64,000 nucleotides of DNA from Alteromonas macleodii (GTDB taxonomy: Bacteria; Pseudomonadota; Gammaproteobacteria; Enterobacterales; Alteromonadaceae), in contig NZ_LR812090.1 of assembly GCF_903772925.1 (NCBI RefSeq), positions 344,593 through 408,592 on the forward strand. The letters are read 5' to 3'. A program made the position numbers and the translations under genes. Shown here piece by piece: positions 22,575-32,040 of the stretch. The number at the start of each line of letters is the position of its first letter. Positions within the stretch are counted from its first letter, which is position 1. Under the pieces are notes generated by a model, which saw nothing but the letters and a program-made list of their open reading frames with translations, was not told the DNA's origin and did not search any database.

Positions 22575-23429
22575 TTGAACTCTCTTTTTAAACTTGCACT
22601 TTTGACGTCAGCGCTTTTACTAGCGTCTGCATGCGCGAATCAATATCCTACCTCGGGCGCTTCGTTTAACGTTAAGAGTGTTGTGGAATTGCCTGAAGAG
22701 CTTTCGGAAACGTCGGGTTTGTTTTGTGAAATTGATAGTATGTATTCGCTTAATGACTCAGGCAACGCACCAATAATTTACCGTATTAATTACCAAGGTG
22801 AGATAACCGAGCGGACGCGTTTACCACTGACTAATAGAGACTGGGAAGCAATAACCGCTGATGACACGTCGTTTTACATTGCAGATGTTGGAAACAATAA
22901 AGGAAAAAGAGAGAAGGTTGAAGTTCACAAAGTAAATCGCCGCAACACAAACGAAATAACTACCTTCACGCTAAAATATGCAGGCAATAATGCTTCGAGC
23001 AATATTCCTTACGCACACGATTTCGATTCAGAAGCGATGGTCAAGTACGGTAATGAACTGCTTCTGTTCTCAAAAAGCTGGAGAACGGGCATTACTCATG
23101 TTTACAAGGTCAACGAAGGGGAAACAGAACAAACTATCAGCCCCTTTGCATCGATTGAAGGCCTACCAGGTGTAGTAACTGGCGTTGATTTCGACCATCA
23201 TCAAGGCATGTTCGTTATCACAGGGTATAAATCAGATCCCTTTGGCAATTTCGCAACGTTTATCGCTCAAATATCACAAGACTATACGCTTTTTGATATA
23301 TGGCCGTTAGAGCGATATAAGCAAGTTGAAGGTGTATGCGTAGATAACAAGGGCACCTATTGGTTTAGTGAAGAAGCAACGGAAGGGCGGAAGGCGTCAT
23401 TGTCTAGCGCTCAAATAACACAAAAATAA
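22575..23429 (+). CDS. putative lipoprotein, unknown function, beta-propeller-like
   Basis: The most likely start is a TTG with AGGA 9 nt upstream, giving 284 aa. This start yields a clean lipoprotein signal (NSLFKLALLTSALLLASAC). Starting further upstream would bury it. The mature part has repeated strands with motifs such as LSETSGLFCEIDSMYSLNDS, RDWEAITADDTSFYIADVG and HDFDSEAMV, like proteins scored as NHL/YncE-type propellers. I do not recognise a function. There are no evident operon partners; the exported protein at 23619 follows after about 190 nt. Confidence 0.6.
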   Translation: MNSLFKLALLTSALLLASACANQYPTSGASFNVKSVVELPEELSETSGLFCEIDSMYSLNDSGNAPIIYRINYQGEITERTRLPLTNRDWEAITADDTSFYIADVGNNKGKREKVEVHKVNRRNTNEITTFTLKYAGNNASSNIPYAHDFDSEAMVKYGNELLLFSKSWRTGITHVYKVNEGETEQTISPFASIEGLPGVVTGVDFDHHQGMFVITGYKSDPFGNFATFIAQISQDYTLFDIWPLERYKQVEGVCVDNKGTYWFSEEATEGRKASLSSAQITQK

Positions 23430-23618
23430 GCAAAATTCGGTCGTTACGCTTGTTAACAACTGTGAGCAAGCGCGCTTTCATCACTCGTCACAATTCTATT
23501 TAAGTTATCTTTTAGCTGTTGTTAGTAAAATGGCTAATACCCAATTACCCTCTTTCCTGCCTATACTAAAACTGTGTTTACGTTTGTTTTAACCAACCAC
23601 ATTTTAAGAGGGGCGAAG

Positions 23619-24206
23619 ATGAGACGTTTCGTACATGCTATTTTGGCAATGTGCACTTGCTCATGTTTAATGATGGCAGGTGCTGCTAATGCTTCAGTGG
23701 TTGAAAAAGCGCAACAATGGCTAAACAAGTATTCAGACAGCGATGATATCTTCTCTTTAACTCTCACCAAAAACAAAATTAAATTCAAAGGCTGTAAACA
23801 GAAGCAGTACCAATTAGCATTCAGCCAAAAAATAGCGCCAATGTTTAACATTGAAGCCATTGTGCACTACAACAAAGGGCTTCTTGACTACGGTGTTTTA
23901 TCTCAGCGCGTGAAAAGCCACGAGTTCGAAGTAGTCAGCTGGTGGGATAGAGGAGATTACCGCTTAGGGTTGAGCCATAAAGTGCGCCCTCGTCATGAAA
24001 TGCGTATCCCGGTTGCTGATACGATAAGACTACCAACTAGCACAACGGCTGGCCTATACGTTGAAGTTCCGTTTAACGAAGATAGGCACCTACTTACTGT
24101 AGGCGCCATGAGAGAATCGTGGGAAAGTGGTGGTGCCTCACTTCAACTACCGTGGCGCTCAAGCCGTGATAATCAAGTAAAAGTGCAATACGCCATTACC
24201 TTCTAA
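23619..24206 (+). CDS. exported protein of unknown function
   Basis: A 195-aa protein starting at MRRFVHAILAM, chosen because GAGGGG lies 5-8 nt upstream and a signal peptide ending GAANA-SV begins there. Cysteines in CTCSC lie inside the signal peptide. The mature part (about 170 aa) is rich in alternating strands and ends in KVQYAITF. The aromatic C terminus and strand-rich body hint at a small outer-membrane or periplasmic beta protein, but this is inference. I recognise no family. Confidence 0.6.
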   Translation: MRRFVHAILAMCTCSCLMMAGAANASVVEKAQQWLNKYSDSDDIFSLTLTKNKIKFKGCKQKQYQLAFSQKIAPMFNIEAIVHYNKGLLDYGVLSQRVKSHEFEVVSWWDRGDYRLGLSHKVRPRHEMRIPVADTIRLPTSTTAGLYVEVPFNEDRHLLTVGAMRESWESGGASLQLPWRSSRDNQVKVQYAITF

Positions 24207-24262
24207 ATAATGGCGAACAAGGTTTTTTTACCAACTGTTTGGCGTATAGCACTATAAGCTTC

Positions 24263-26173
24263 TTACAACTTAAACCTGCTCACTTCTAGCGAAAGTTCCT
24301 GCGCCAGCTCGTCAAGTTTGTCACTTACATTCACCAATATTTGCGTTGCATTTAAGGTTTCTTCACTAGATGCACTAATATCGTTGATGTTTCGGTTTAT
24401 ATCTTCAACCACAGTCGCTTGTTCTTCGGTTGCAGTGGCAACTTGCGTATTCACATCATTGATATGAGCAATCTCTTCGGCGATATCTTGAAGCAACTTG
24501 TCAATTTCAGTGGTTGCGGTTACAACATCAGTGGTGCGCGTACGGCTCGACTCCATTTGCGAAACCGCAGATTTAGAATCTTGCTGAAACTTGTCAATTT
24601 TAACCTGTATTTCATCAGTCGCTTGGGCGGCACGTTGCGCCAAAGTTCGAACCTCATCGGCAACAACCGAGAAGCCTCGACCGTGATCGCCAGCCCGCGC
24701 AGCTTCAATTGCAGCATTAAGCGCAAGTAGGTTAGTTTGCTCCGAAATACCTCTTATCGTATCAAGGATACCGCCAATGGCTGCGGTGTGTTCATCTAGC
24801 GACTGAATAACTCGTGATACATCTTGAATTTGCTCTGACAGGCCGTTTATCGCATGCACTGCACGCTGAGTAATTTCGCGACCGTGAGCCGAGTTTGTGG
24901 TTGCTAAATTCGCATTTTGCGCGGCATGAGTAGCTGACTGTGCCACTTCATTTACTGTACTGCCCATCTGCGTTAATGCCGCAGCTGCTTGCAACGTCTG
25001 ATCCCGTTGGCTTTTAGTAGAGTTTTCAGTTTGATGAGATTGCTTTGCTACATCCTGAGCCGATGCTTTTAATGCATGGCTTGTTTTAGCCACTTGAGAG
25101 ATAGTGCCGTGAAGGTGGTCGATAAAGTTATTAAACCCTTCTACTAAGCGGGCAATTTCTTTTTGTTCAGGCATAGGAATTCGAGAACGTAAATCGCCTT
25201 GCCCTCTGCCGAGCTGTTGGAAAACATCAGCGAGTGATTCAAGTGGTTTGGTAAGGGTTCCAGCTAGCCATATACCGATGAATGCAAAAGCACCGGCTAT
25301 GATCAACGCCCATATAATGATTTGGCGGCTACCCGCATCTAAAGATGCATAAAGTTCGTGCTCGGGTACTTGCGCTACTACGTACCAGCCCGCCTTTTCC
25401 ACATAGGTACTGGCAAATAACTGTGTATCGCCTGCTGAGTCGCTGGTGGCCATAGCGAAACCCTGACGATTAAGCAGTTGTCCTGCTGTGTTCGAATCAC
25501 TTATTGTCGCTAATTTGGCTTTGCCCAGTAAATCAGTATTGGGGTGTGCGATAATAGTACCGCTACCGTCTACAAGAAAGACAAATCCGGTTTGTGCAAT
25601 TTTAACGGCATTGATAATACCTAATAACTCATCTACCGATTTAGCAACACCCGACATACCTCTGCCGTTTACTTGCTGATAATTCGCAAACAGGCGGTAA
25701 CCCTGTCCGGGTTCGTTGTACAAACTCAGCGAGATGGGTTCGCCACTATTTTTGTAAGCGAAAAACCACCCGTCGAACTCATCGTTCTTAAGTACACGCA
25801 AAAAGCCATCTTGGTTCCAATATTTGTAGGTGTTTCTGTCTACAAACGAGGCTACCGTTAAATCGTTAAATTCAACTATATTATTTAGATAGCCCAGTAA
25901 ACGCCGTTCGCCAGCGCTATCGGCGCCGGCTGATGACCAAGCGAGAATATCGGGGTTAGAGGCAATGCTGTGCGCCACAGTCAGCATTACACTGGCCTCT
26001 CTGTCTACGCGGTTGCCAACCTGTTTCAGTAAAGAAGGGAGCTGTAGTTCTTCCATGTTCTCTTTAACGAGATCACGGGCAATCCATTGGCTAATTGAAC
26101 CTACAAGAATAGCTGCGGCAAGTACTGCCACAATAAGAGAAATAATGAGTTTTTGTTTAATACTGAAAGTCAT
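24263..26173 (-). CDS. methyl-accepting chemotaxis protein with periplasmic Cache sensor
   Basis: A 636-aa transmembrane receptor. TM1 is at about residues 8-30, a periplasmic dCache-type sensor spans roughly 31-282 ([14 protein letters not shown] is typical), and TM2 is at about 283-304. HAMP follows at 305-358, then the cytoplasmic signalling coiled coil with the conserved hairpin tip [20 protein letters not shown]. The C terminus has no NWETF-like CheR pentapeptide. The ligand is unknown; dCache receptors often sense amino acids or organic acids. It is single and driven by a sigma-28-type promoter (26329-26355), which fits coexpression with flagellar genes. Confidence 0.93.
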   Translation of the reverse strand: MTFSIKQKLIISLIVAVLAAAILVGSISQWIARDLVKENMEELQLPSLLKQVGNRVDREASVMLTVAHSIASNPDILAWSSAGADSAGERRLLGYLNNIVEFNDLTVASFVDRNTYKYWNQDGFLRVLKNDEFDGWFFAYKNSGEPISLSLYNEPGQGYRLFANYQQVNGRGMSGVAKSVDELLGIINAVKIAQTGFVFLVDGSGTIIAHPNTDLLGKAKLATISDSNTAGQLLNRQGFAMATSDSAGDTQLFASTYVEKAGWYVVAQVPEHELYASLDAGSRQIIIWALIIAGAFAFIGIWLAGTLTKPLESLADVFQQLGRGQGDLRSRIPMPEQKEIARLVEGFNNFIDHLHGTISQVAKTSHALKASAQDVAKQSHQTENSTKSQRDQTLQAAAALTQMGSTVNEVAQSATHAAQNANLATTNSAHGREITQRAVHAINGLSEQIQDVSRVIQSLDEHTAAIGGILDTIRGISEQTNLLALNAAIEAARAGDHGRGFSVVADEVRTLAQRAAQATDEIQVKIDKFQQDSKSAVSQMESSRTRTTDVVTATTEIDKLLQDIAEEIAHINDVNTQVATATEEQATVVEDINRNINDISASSEETLNATQILVNVSDKLDELAQELSLEVSRFKL

Positions 26174-26328
26174 GACTTTCGACCACGTAAGTTAATGCTG
26201 AAAATTTATAGATTAAAGGTGACGTGGCATTGCAGGCACAGCAACGTCTGATACTGAATCCTAGGCGGGCCAGTACTACTTTATGATTCTTACGCTCGTG
26301 CTTTTATTATTTTTTAAGCGCAGAGAAG

Positions 26329-26355
26329 TTATCGACCTATTGTTTGTAAAGTTTA
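26329..26355 (-). promoter_or_regulatory. sigma-28 (FliA) promoter for the chemotaxis receptor
   Basis: On the minus strand, TAAACTTT, an 11-nt spacer and GTCGATAA compare with the consensus TAAAGTTT-N11-GCCGATAA. That is two mismatches in 16 with exact spacing. It is about 155 nt upstream of the receptor start codon. Confidence 0.8.
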
Positions 26356-26461
26356 TACTTTTTGCTAATAAATAGGTCAAAACGATTGTGAAGCATAATT
26401 GACCAACAGGTCAACAAAAAATATTAGACTTTATCTATGTGGACTGGTAGTAAACATAAAC

Positions 26462-26498
26462 GAAAAAGCCCTCGGACTACTCATAGAACCGAGGGCTA
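26462..26498 (-). terminator. terminator of the M3 peptidase gene
   Basis: On the minus strand AGCCCTCGG pairs with CCGAGGGCT (26489-26497 with 26467-26475) and is followed by TTTTT. It lies about 36 nt after the peptidase stop. The rest of 26174-26533 holds the receptor promoter and a small palindrome, TTGACC AACA GGTCAA (26399-26414). Confidence 0.85.
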
Positions 26499-26533
26499 GT
26501 TTAAGCAATGCTTATTAGAGCATCAGCTAACGC

Positions 26534-28723
26534 TTACTCTTTCGTTTCCTTAGGAATAGGGAAACCGCGGTCGCGCATTAGTGCGTCTACTTTGGCATCA
26601 CGGCCACGGAATTTGCGATACGCTTCAGCTGGATCCATTGCGTTACGCACAGCAAATAGGTATTTCACTAAGCGGTCGCCCACTTCTTTATCGTAGAAAC
26701 CACCCGGTGCTTCCATAAAGGCCTCTGCAGCATCAGCAGTTAGCACTTCTGCCCACATGTAGCCATAATAGGCCGCCGCATAACCTTCGCCTGAGAATAC
26801 GTGGCCGAAATGAGGTGAGCGGTGACGCATCACAATTTCTTCTGGCATGTCCAGCTTCTTAAGCTCTTCACGCTCAAAAGTATCAGGGTCAATCTTGCTA
26901 GGATCGGTAGTATGATACTTCAGGTCCATAATGGCAGAAGCCATGTACTCAGTGGTTTTGAAGCCTTCATTGAAGGTTGAGGCCTTCTTAATCTTTTCAA
27001 CTAGTTCTGCTGGAATTGGCTCGCCTGTTTCGTGATGAACCAGGTAGTTGTTGATAACCTCATCGGTAGTTAACCAGCGCTCTAGCAACTGAGACTGGAA
27101 CTCAGTGTAATCGCGTACACCAGAATGCGACGACGGGTATTCAACGTCGGACGCTAAGAAGTGAAGTGCATGGCCAAATTCGTGGAAGTAGGTTTCAGCA
27201 TCGTCCCACGAAATAAGCGTGGCTTCGCCTTCAGCGCCTTTTACGAAGTTCGAGTTGTTAGAAGACAATACGGTTTTCTTGCCATCAAAGGTAGTGTAAG
27301 AGCGGTATGTAGTTGCCCAAGCACCAGAGCGCTTACCCTGACGTGAGAACGGGTCAAGATACCAAAGGCCAATGTGTTCACCGCTGTCTTTATCTGTTAC
27401 TTCCCATACTTTTACATCTTCATGGAAAACCGGCACTTTGCCTTCTTCAACAGGTGTAAAATTGAAGTTGAACAAGCGACCAGCAACGTAGAACATGGCT
27501 TCGCGAAGCTTATCAAGCTGTAAGTACTGCTTTACTTCGTTTGAGTCTAAGTCGTATTTCGCCTGGCGCACCTTTTCTGCATAGAAGCGGTAGTCCCATG
27601 GTGCAATAGTGATGTCTGCACCTTCTTCATCTGCAATGGCTTGCATGTCGGCCACTTCTTCTTCAACACGAGCAATAGCGGCAGGCCATACTTTCATCAT
27701 AAGGTCCATGGCATTTTCTGGGTTCTTTGCCATGCGATCTTCTAAGCGCCACTGAGCGTAATTTTCGTAACCTAATAGCTCAACGCGCTCGTCACGAAGA
27801 GTTAAGATACGTTTAATAATGTCGTTGTTATCAAACTCGTCAGCATTGTCACCGCGGTTGTAGTAAGTACGCCAAACTTTCTCGCGAAGCTCTCGATTGG
27901 TGGAGTATGTTAAGAACGGGTCCATAGACGAACGCGTATTGGTAATTGCATATTTACCTTCTTCGCCGCGAGACTCGGCTGCCGCTTTTGCTGCCTTAAC
28001 AAATGAGGCAGGCAAACCGTCAAGCTGGTCTTCAGTAATATAGGTAACGTAGTTTTCTTCGTCTGCTAGTACATTGTTAGAAAACTTAGTGTGTAGCGTA
28101 GCAAGCTCTTGGTTAATTTCAGCATAGCGCTTCTTCGCTTCGCCATCTAAGGTCGCACCATTGCGTGCGAAGCTATTGTAGGTCATCCATGTTATACGCT
28201 GTTCTTCTGGCGTAAGTGAATCTAACTCGTCAGACTCATATACCGTTTTAACTCTTTCAAAAAGCTTTTCGTTTTGCGTAATTTGCGTGAAGAAAGCTGA
28301 TAGCTTAGGCGACATTTCTGCCTGAATTTCGCGGAATTCTGGGCTCGACTTGTTTGAACTCCAAATGCCGTAGTAAGTGAATACGCGCCCCAGCTCTGCA
28401 CCTGCCCGCTCCATTTCTACAATAACGTTTTCAAACGTTGGTGGCGCTTCGTTGTTCGCGATAGCTTCAATTTCTTTAAGATTCAATTCCATAGCTTTTT
28501 CCAGCGCAGGCTTTAAATCTTCCAAATTCATCTTATCAAACGCAGGTACACCGCCATAGGGGCCTTTAAACTCTTGAAGCAGCACGTTATCAAACTGTGC
28601 TTGTTGAGATGCCGTTGTATTTTGCACTTCTGTGCTAGACGTTTCTGGTGCCTTTTGCTGTGAACATGCACCAAGTGCAACCACAACCGCTATAGCGGTA
28701 AGTGATGTTTTAAATTTACCCAT
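26534..28723 (-). CDS. M3-family zinc metallopeptidase (Dcp-like), lipoprotein
   Basis: A 729-aa peptidase of family M3. The zinc site HEFGH is at 514-518, and the third ligand is probably E541 in RDYTEFQSQ. Unlike the cytoplasmic E. coli Dcp, it has a lipoprotein signal peptide with lipobox LGAC (cysteine at residue 20) and a Ser/Gln/Thr-rich linker. It should therefore sit in the periplasm, anchored to a membrane, and trim oligopeptides there. The C-terminal HFGHVFSGEGYAAAYYGYMWAEV segment is typical of M3 enzymes. It is monocistronic with its own terminator. Confidence 0.92.
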   Translation of the reverse strand: MGKFKTSLTAIAVVVALGACSQQKAPETSSTEVQNTTASQQAQFDNVLLQEFKGPYGGVPAFDKMNLEDLKPALEKAMELNLKEIEAIANNEAPPTFENVIVEMERAGAELGRVFTYYGIWSSNKSSPEFREIQAEMSPKLSAFFTQITQNEKLFERVKTVYESDELDSLTPEEQRITWMTYNSFARNGATLDGEAKKRYAEINQELATLHTKFSNNVLADEENYVTYITEDQLDGLPASFVKAAKAAAESRGEEGKYAITNTRSSMDPFLTYSTNRELREKVWRTYYNRGDNADEFDNNDIIKRILTLRDERVELLGYENYAQWRLEDRMAKNPENAMDLMMKVWPAAIARVEEEVADMQAIADEEGADITIAPWDYRFYAEKVRQAKYDLDSNEVKQYLQLDKLREAMFYVAGRLFNFNFTPVEEGKVPVFHEDVKVWEVTDKDSGEHIGLWYLDPFSRQGKRSGAWATTYRSYTTFDGKKTVLSSNNSNFVKGAEGEATLISWDDAETYFHEFGHALHFLASDVEYPSSHSGVRDYTEFQSQLLERWLTTDEVINNYLVHHETGEPIPAELVEKIKKASTFNEGFKTTEYMASAIMDLKYHTTDPSKIDPDTFEREELKKLDMPEEIVMRHRSPHFGHVFSGEGYAAAYYGYMWAEVLTADAAEAFMEAPGGFYDKEVGDRLVKYLFAVRNAMDPAEAYRKFRGRDAKVDALMRDRGFPIPKETKE

Positions 28724-28978
28724 GAGTTTTCCTGTCTGTTTTTATCTATAGGTTTTTTGACAAAAACCATCTTAAGATAATGTAAAAATAAGTTAAATGC
28801 TCTTTAACGTAATTCCTTGCAGTACAGCGGTTTGGAGGGGAAATCGTACTGGTATGCAATTCGTCGAAATTGCACAAATTTTGATTGGCTTTGCGCTGGT
28901 TGGAAATTACACTGCGCGCGTTCTGAATTAGCTGTATTCCACAGCGCGTAAACCATTGACTTATTTACTGTGATCACC

Positions 28979-29497
28979 ATGTTTGAATTTCTTCTCCACG
29001 GGTTTCCCGTAGCATTCGCCTTGGCCTCCTTTTGGTCGAATACTGAACGCAAGTTACTGCTGCTGAATTTAGGTTTATGTATTGCTATTGGTTCTCTTTT
29101 GGCTTTTGAGCAAGCATGGGGAGGAGTTGTAGTTATAACGGTAGCAGGAATGAGTACCAGCTATCGCATAATAAAAAATAAGCTCCTGTCGCCTATTGCA
29201 ACTTACATTACCTTAATCACTATGATGGTGATTGTACTGACAGTAAATAATTTAACCGGTAAAACCTCGCTGATTGAGGCTATGCCTGTGTTAACTTTTA
29301 TGGCTTATCGCTTTGGCGAACTGCACTGTAAAGAGGCTGGCCTTCGCGTGTGTATGATTATAGGTTCAATCAACTTCACGGCATACGGTGTGATTACTCA
29401 AACGTGGGGCTTAGCTATTACTGAAGCGCTATTTGCAGTATCAAACCTGTGGTACTACATGAAGCTTAGACGTGCCATGCGCACTAGCCCAATTTAG
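28979..29497 (+). CDS. YgjV-like inner-membrane protein
   Basis: A 172-aa hydrophobic protein with about five or six membrane segments. It matches the pattern of the bacterial Imp-YgjV family (AFALASFWSNTERKLLLLN, paired helices, and a C-terminal ITEALFAVSNLWYYMKLRR). The family's role is unknown. ATG at 28979 is taken as the start; an in-frame GTG at 28970 is possible. Neither has a clear Shine-Dalgarno motif. It is divergent from the M3 peptidase. Confidence 0.65.
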   Translation: MFEFLLHGFPVAFALASFWSNTERKLLLLNLGLCIAIGSLLAFEQAWGGVVVITVAGMSTSYRIIKNKLLSPIATYITLITMMVIVLTVNNLTGKTSLIEAMPVLTFMAYRFGELHCKEAGLRVCMIIGSINFTAYGVITQTWGLAITEALFAVSNLWYYMKLRRAMRTSPI

Positions 29498-29561
29498 TTG
29501 AATATATAGTTGTTTTGTGATGTATTTATTGTCAAACGGAATTGAATCCACAGGCAAGGTA

Positions 29562-29999
29562 ATGCAACGTAAACCCATCGACAAAGCAATATTTTTTGGT
29601 GTTCCGGCTTTTCTATTGGCGCTTTTTGTCCTGCGCTTAAACGTAGAAGACGATCTGAAGCTTGCAATGACCATTAGTAGTGTAGGGCTTCTTATTGGCT
29701 ATGTTTCCTATTTCAGAAGCAGGGGCCTTAGCAAGAAATATTCTATCGAAAGCTTAATAGAAAAAGAGAATGAGAGCGTTGTGTTTCACTATTTGCACGG
29801 TTATGACCGCGAGCCACTAAAAGTGAATGCTGACACGATTTATGCGCTTAATTTTTCTCACCAATATCTAGGAGTAATTTTAGATAAAAATGGCAGAGGT
29901 TTCGATTTTCACTATCCACACAAGGAAGCCGTAATACAAGCTAGGCTTCAAGAAGTACTTGGTGAAGATGGGTTCAATAACGTGAAAAAGAATGTCTAG
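29562..29999 (+). CDS. small membrane protein of unknown function
   Basis: A 145-aa protein from the ATG at 29562 (AAGG just upstream). An in-frame GTG/ATG at 29517/29520 would add 14-15 residues. Two hydrophobic segments (about residues 8-24 and 34-50) are followed by a soluble domain of about 90 aa. Visible patterns there are ESVVFHYLHGYDREP and FDFHYPHKEAVIQARLQEVL. I recognise no family. It starts about 65 nt after the YgjV-like gene and ends in a terminator, so the two may form an operon. Confidence 0.6.
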   Translation: MQRKPIDKAIFFGVPAFLLALFVLRLNVEDDLKLAMTISSVGLLIGYVSYFRSRGLSKKYSIESLIEKENESVVFHYLHGYDREPLKVNADTIYALNFSHQYLGVILDKNGRGFDFHYPHKEAVIQARLQEVLGEDGFNNVKKNV

Positions 30000-30022
30000 A
30001 TAGAGCGAGACTCGACCAAATC

Positions 30023-30056
30023 AAAGCCCGAGAGTAATGTTACTGTCGGGCTTTTT
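30023..30056 (+). terminator. terminator after the 145-aa membrane protein gene
   Basis: AAGCCCGA (30024-30031) pairs with TCGGGCTT (30046-30053), with an inner AGTAA / TTACT helix, then a T run. It may also help stop the convergent purU transcript. Confidence 0.88.
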
Positions 30057-30076
30057 TATTAGGTAATTGTAAAAGC

Positions 30077-30931
30077 TTACGCGAATACCACGGTTTTGTT
30101 TCTGTGAATAATTACGCGGTCTTCTAAATGGTAGCGCACACCGTGAGCCAGTGCGGTTACTTCACAGTCTTTACCTTTGCGCACCATGTCAGCTGCGCTG
30201 TCGCTATGGCTGATTCGTTTTACGCTTTGCTCAATGATCGGACCTTCATCTAAGTCTTTGGTGACGTAATGACACGTTGCGCCAATTAATTTTACGCCGC
30301 GATCATAAGCTTGCTGATATGGCTTAGCGCCGGCAAAGCTAGGTAGGAAGCTGTGGTGAATGTTAATGGCTTTACCTTCCAGCTCTTGGCATAGCGTATC
30401 AGGTAAAATCTGCATGAAACGGGCAAGCACGGTCAAATCAATTTTGTACTCTTGAAGTAAGGTGGTGATTTGCGCAAATGCTGCTTCTTTTCCTAAGGCT
30501 TTAAAGTCTACCCAATGAAAAGGTACTTTGTACCAGTCAGCAAACTGTTTCATTTGCGGGTGGTTGCCAATAATTACTGGAATATCACAGTGCAACTCGC
30601 CAGTATGCCAGCGATGAAGCAGGTCAACTAAACAGTGAGACTCAAGGCTCGCTAACAAAGCAACGCGCTGTTTTTTGTCTGAATCACTGAGTTTCCAGTT
30701 CATCTGATACTCGTTAGCAAGTGGGGTGAACTCTTTAACAAAGCTTTGGTGGTCTAGTTTTAGCGAATCTGTACTAATTTCATGGCGCATGAAAAAGCGG
30801 CCGGTCTGTAAATCGGTATGATGGCTGGCCTCAACGATGGTAGCGTTATGGTCGGCTAAAAATTGCGACACGCTGGCAACTAGCCCGATTTGGTCAGGGC
30901 AGTCTATAACTAATCTAAATGTTTGTTGCAT
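30077..30931 (-). CDS. purU: formyltetrahydrofolate deformylase
   Basis: An enzyme of 284 aa that hydrolyses 10-formyl-THF to THF and formate, supplying formate for PurT and balancing the one-carbon pool. An N-terminal ACT domain (MQQTFRLVIDCPDQIGLVAS) precedes a formyltransferase fold with IPVIIGNHPQ, VLARFMQILP and INIHHSFLPSFAGAKPY; the HHSFLPS histidine and a later aspartate are catalytic in the family. The start is ATG 30931 because the ACT domain begins there and E. coli PurU is 280 aa. A TTG 24 codons upstream is open but adds a non-homologous extension. Confidence 0.93.
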   Translation of the reverse strand: MQQTFRLVIDCPDQIGLVASVSQFLADHNATIVEASHHTDLQTGRFFMRHEISTDSLKLDHQSFVKEFTPLANEYQMNWKLSDSDKKQRVALLASLESHCLVDLLHRWHTGELHCDIPVIIGNHPQMKQFADWYKVPFHWVDFKALGKEAAFAQITTLLQEYKIDLTVLARFMQILPDTLCQELEGKAINIHHSFLPSFAGAKPYQQAYDRGVKLIGATCHYVTKDLDEGPIIEQSVKRISHSDSAADMVRKGKDCEVTALAHGVRYHLEDRVIIHRNKTVVFA

Positions 30932-31155
30932 GTGGGCAGTTTGAATAAAAAAACAGGCTATCTTTTTACCCGTGACGCTAGGCGTTGTAAAGGCTATAGG
31001 CAATTTAAAACCAGCTTAAATTGCTATAACTCATAATCACACCCATAGATCACAGCTGCTTAGCCATAAAAAGGCGTTTGTCATAGTTTTGCAGGTGCGG
31101 ATAATCCGGTGCGGCAGTACATTTTTCTTAGTTCGCCATTCATTATTTAGCTGGT

Positions 31156-31809
31156 TTACTCATCTGTAATACCGCGACGAAGTTTCTCTCTTACCGACAT
31201 ATTATGTTTCAACGGCCAAGATTGACGAATAGGGTAGGTCACTCCCTGCGGCGTAGTTACAGACTCAAATAGGTGAAATGCTGAGATGTGAACGTCTACG
31301 CTTGGGCTGTAAAGCGGTAGCGGCAATGTTGACGTAGCCTTTCTCACAAGAGTGACGTGAGGCTTATACTCTCTGTTTTCTACTTCGATTGCCGCTTTAC
31401 GGGCCGCTTTTCGCGACAATTTAGCGAGCTCATTAAGTGCCTTTGGCGTATCAGTAGGTGCAGCAAAGAGTATTTTAGGCCCATTCCATAACCCAGTGGC
31501 ATTGAGAGCCAGAGAAAATGGTTCACTGACGAGCTGATCGAGTTCATACACAAGCGCTTCGTGCTGACGGTGATTTATCTCGCCTAAAAAGCAAAGCGTT
31601 ATATGAAAGTTTGCTGCTGGCACAGCATAAGGTACTGCGGGCCCTTGGCTGTTGATGTGCTCGTTACGCTTGTTGCCAGACTTACGAGTACGAGTTACCT
31701 CGCTTTTCACCCATTGACGAGGCATTACTTCAGGCAACGCCTGTTGACGCCAGCTATCTAGAGCAAGTTTTTCTGTGGCGCTAAGATCTAAACCAATAAA
31801 GCTTCGCAT
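31156..31809 (-). CDS. thpR: RNA 2',3'-cyclic phosphodiesterase (LigT/ThpR)
   Basis: A 217-aa 2H phosphoesterase. Both catalytic HxTx motifs are present: HITL (69-72) and HVTL (151-154). It starts MRSFIGLDLSATEK, and the C-terminal HLFESVTTPQGVTYP is typical. Family members hydrolyse 2',3'-cyclic phosphate ends of RNA. It is about 40 aa longer than E. coli ThpR (176 aa). Most of the excess is a basic, low-complexity insert at residues 36-62, just before the first motif. It is a single gene between purU and hrpB. Confidence 0.88.
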   Translation of the reverse strand: MRSFIGLDLSATEKLALDSWRQQALPEVMPRQWVKSEVTRTRKSGNKRNEHINSQGPAVPYAVPAANFHITLCFLGEINHRQHEALVYELDQLVSEPFSLALNATGLWNGPKILFAAPTDTPKALNELAKLSRKAARKAAIEVENREYKPHVTLVRKATSTLPLPLYSPSVDVHISAFHLFESVTTPQGVTYPIRQSWPLKHNMSVREKLRRGITDE

Positions 31810-32040
31810 AGCTTTCCTCCTTTAAATTTGCCCTATCTATGTACATTAAACAGTATTGCTGTCCACAAACTTAAGAAGGCAGCGAACGTCTGTACGATAA
31901 TAAGTTTATCATGGCGCTGTGGACGAGTTCCAAAACAAGTCCCGCGTATTGAGTATTTACCAAATTTAAAAAAATAGCTGTGATGTTCGAGTGCATTGTT
32001 TACATCAGGTACACTATACCCACCAACTTATAACACCTTT

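Noticed and set aside
26334..26378. Imperfect long inverted repeat GACCTATT..AATAGGTC upstream of the chemotaxis receptor
   Set aside because: One arm falls in the spacer of the sigma-28 promoter; with a 29-nt gap it is more likely chance than an operator.
28804..29052. Minus-strand 82-aa frame overlapping the YgjV-like start
   Set aside because: No ribosome binding site or recognisable features; it overlaps the divergent promoter region and a better-supported gene.
30932..31003. 24-codon upstream extension of purU from a TTG
   Set aside because: Adds residues with no counterpart in PurU; the ACT domain begins at the ATG at 30931.
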